Below are positions 45,795 through 47,582 of a stretch of DNA of 47,582 bases, piece after piece. The number at the start of each line of letters is the position of its first letter. Position 1 is the stretch's first letter. The notes beneath the pieces are model-generated. The model searched no databases. It saw nothing but the letters and a program-made list of their open reading frames with translations, and was not told the DNA's origin. The DNA is from Phoronis australis (taxonomy: Eukaryota; Phoronida; Phoronidae), in assembly GCA_002633005.1 (NCBI GenBank), contig NMRA01000060.1, positions 42,492 through 90,073 on the forward strand. Reading direction: 5' to 3'. The position numbers were made by a program, and so were the translations under genes.

Positions 45795-46790
45795 TTGAGT
45801 TCTAAGACCACATATGGATAAAACTAAGATTTTGTAAAATTCCCCCTTTGTTACCAATACTGAACGCGGGGTTTAGCAACTTCCACTGAGCTGTATTATT
45901 AAGAGAATGAATTCGTACAACAGGCAAAATACTCGGTTGTAAAAATTCAGAGACTGTAGCTAAATGTCATGGGATGACGACATTCTATTGAGATGGGTTT
46001 GTGCCCTAAAATTGTTATTTTTTACAAAAAGACGGAATTTATTAGTACCGTGATCTAAAATTTTGACGTTGTCAAAAAGTTCATTAAGTTTTAGTTTCAA
46101 AATCTGACAAGTCATGCCAACATATGATGCGTTACAGTTAACACAACTATAAAAATACACAACATTAGATAGCTTGTGTCGCCTTGGGGAATTGTTTAGA
46201 TCTATTAAGAGACCTAAACCTATTCGTAGTAAAACTACTAACAAGTTCCACGTTTGCCTCAATTGTCTATTGATTACTAACAAGAGCATTAGGTCTCTCA
46301 ATAGATCCAAACAATTCCGGACACCGACACATACATGTAAGCGATCTAATGTTTTGTATTGGTTGAGCTGTGTTGACTGTAACGGCATCAAATATTGGCA
46401 TGACCTGTCGGATTTTGAAACTTAATGAACATTTTAAGGAAAAACAGTTATGTTACCAGCTATGTGATAGATACCGGTCACGAGATAGATTTTGACAACG
46501 TTGGTACATTAGGTCACGATGCTTGTAAATTCCGTTTGTTAGTAAAGGAAAATTTTCAAAATTTTAGAACACAAACCCTCACTCAATAGAATGCCGAAAT
46601 CATATGACATCCAGCTATTCACATTGTGAGTAATTTTTCCGTAATATGTTCTGCGTGTTATATGTATCCATTCTCTTCACAATACAGCTCAGTGGAAGTT
46701 GTGGAACGTCGCGTACTGGTAGAAATACGGAATTTTCTAAAATAATGATCGTCAATTTTACCCATATGTGTTTTTATAACGCAATTTTAT
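45795..46790. mobile_element. Second, decayed palindromic GIY-YIG element
   Basis: An old inverted repeat whose arms (roughly 45800-46227 and 46285-46780) again point outward. In the left arm (minus) the coding remnant reads LSNVVYFYSCVNCNASYVGM followed by TCQILKLKLNELF. In the right arm (plus) the same segment is SNVLYWLSCVDCNGIKYWHD plus a frameshifted rest. Beyond the coding parts the arms still share ATACAGCTCAGTGGAAGTTG exactly and CCATATGTG. A CVxC-x-YVG pattern is the GIY-YIG start of Penelope-like elements. Both copies carry frameshifts or stops and are unrelated at fine scale to the element at 36 kb. Confidence 0.72.
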
Positions 46791-46799
46791 CCTCATGTT

Positions 46800-47582
46800 T
46801 CGGCCAAAACGAACATAATAAGTATTCATCAGGAAAATATAACGAACCCTCACGAAAATGAAAGCTGGACGCCAGATGGACTTAGTTCCTAAATTAGGGA
46901 CGTTGCACGAAAAGACTCCTATTTGTATCCCATCATAGATATTAGTAAAGAGATTCGCGACTCCGTGAAGTCTCGCGGCCTAACGCAAAAGTACGTGAGC
47001 AGGATTCCAAACTTCCGGTCTCATGGCTAAGCATAGTAACGAAGGTGAACTTTGGTTTTTATTTCACGCACGTCAAGCAAATTTTTGAGTTTGAAATTAA
47101 CTTGTTGTGTTTAATGCAAACTAAATCGCGTATGCGAGCCATTCAAGTCGGATTGTTGATACGAAACGTGTCTGAATTAACTTGACAAGTTGTTGATCGG
47201 CCCGCTTGCTGGCACAGTTCAACAGTACACACGAATCGAGGAGTTTGGCCCAAAGAAAAGGTTGAGCTAAATGGATAATTCTTTTCACCAGTTGAATTCT
47301 CAGTCATTTACGATGAAATTTAGTTTGAATTTTGTGATTTTGTATGAATTTTGGATCAACCTAAATGCAGTTTCTCATTCGTCACTATGTTTACAATACA
47401 TAAGCCATGGTTTACCAATATATCCAAAATTCAACAAGAGCGAAATTTTGCCATTTTTCATGATTTTCAGAAGCTCATATATATTAGCATGATGAAAAGT
47501 GGTGGAAAATGAAAAGTATGCCATCGAAATATTAAAACTTTCTTCTTTATATTGATATCCGTTTCATTCATGAATATTTTTT
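46800..47582. other. No recognised gene
   Basis: AT-rich end of the window with no exon, repeat partner or element recognised. Confidence 0.55.

Overview
The window is a stretch of animal nuclear DNA, AT-rich, intron-dense and full of mobile elements. It is not bacterial: no operons, short exons with GT/AG borders and polypyrimidine tracts, interstitial CCCTAA telomere-type repeats, LINE and Penelope-type retroelements, and many fold-back MITEs. The receptor-type exons (EGF-like plus fibronectin III, one EGF resembling the Tie receptor ectodomain) and the element mix suggest a marine invertebrate deuterostome such as a lancelet or hemichordate. I cannot fix the species from sequence alone. 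Three-base and one-base N gaps (1924-1926 and 4757) and a leading poly-C run point to a draft assembly.

The only gene supported by several exons runs on the minus strand, from about 39.2 kb down to 7.0 kb. Reading 5' to 3' it has a Tie-like EGF exon (39194-39045), a second EGF-like exon (35339-35247), a possible linker exon (34820-34741), a possible EGF-like exon near 23.0 kb, and then a train of FN3 domains at 21.6, 20.7 (partial), 18.2/18.0, 15.6, 11.0, 10.4/10.0 and 7.7/7.0 kb. The well-supported whole-domain exons are phase 1-1, and three FN3 domains are each split by a phase-0 intron at a different place. This is the ectodomain of a Tie-like or related EGF/FN3 cell-surface receptor. No signal peptide, membrane segment or kinase is visible, so both gene ends lie outside the window or went unrecognised. 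It is possible that the EGF exons and the FN3 exons belong to two genes.

The introns and flanks hold the mobile DNA. There is a 143-bp fold-back MITE inside a diverged duplication (3.6 kb), a 1.39-kb TIR element with subterminal ACTCGAGT-type repeats (8.6-9.9 kb), a pair of related about 150-bp MITEs (11.5 and 19.5 kb), and a decayed LINE with a TA microsatellite inside it (25.5-27.0 kb). A 345-bp tandem repeat carries doublets of GGGGTACGTACACTAC (27.2-27.9 kb). A double palindrome of a second MITE family lies at 30.5-30.9 kb, with a single copy at 25.3 kb. A telomere-like tract is at 33.5 kb and a fold-back element at 38.4 kb. Two divergent, palindromic GIY-YIG loci follow: a young Penelope-like one at 35.6-37.3 kb and an old, decayed one at about 45.8-46.8 kb. 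A CR1/Jockey-type LINE remnant lies at 41.3-42.5 kb and a dead transposon-associated ORF at 43.0-44.8 kb.

Weaker gene hints are a possible first coding exon on the plus strand inside an AAGATGGCGG context at 29.2 kb and a clean 51-base minus-strand exon at 4.55 kb. Most of the remaining sequence shows no recognisable gene.
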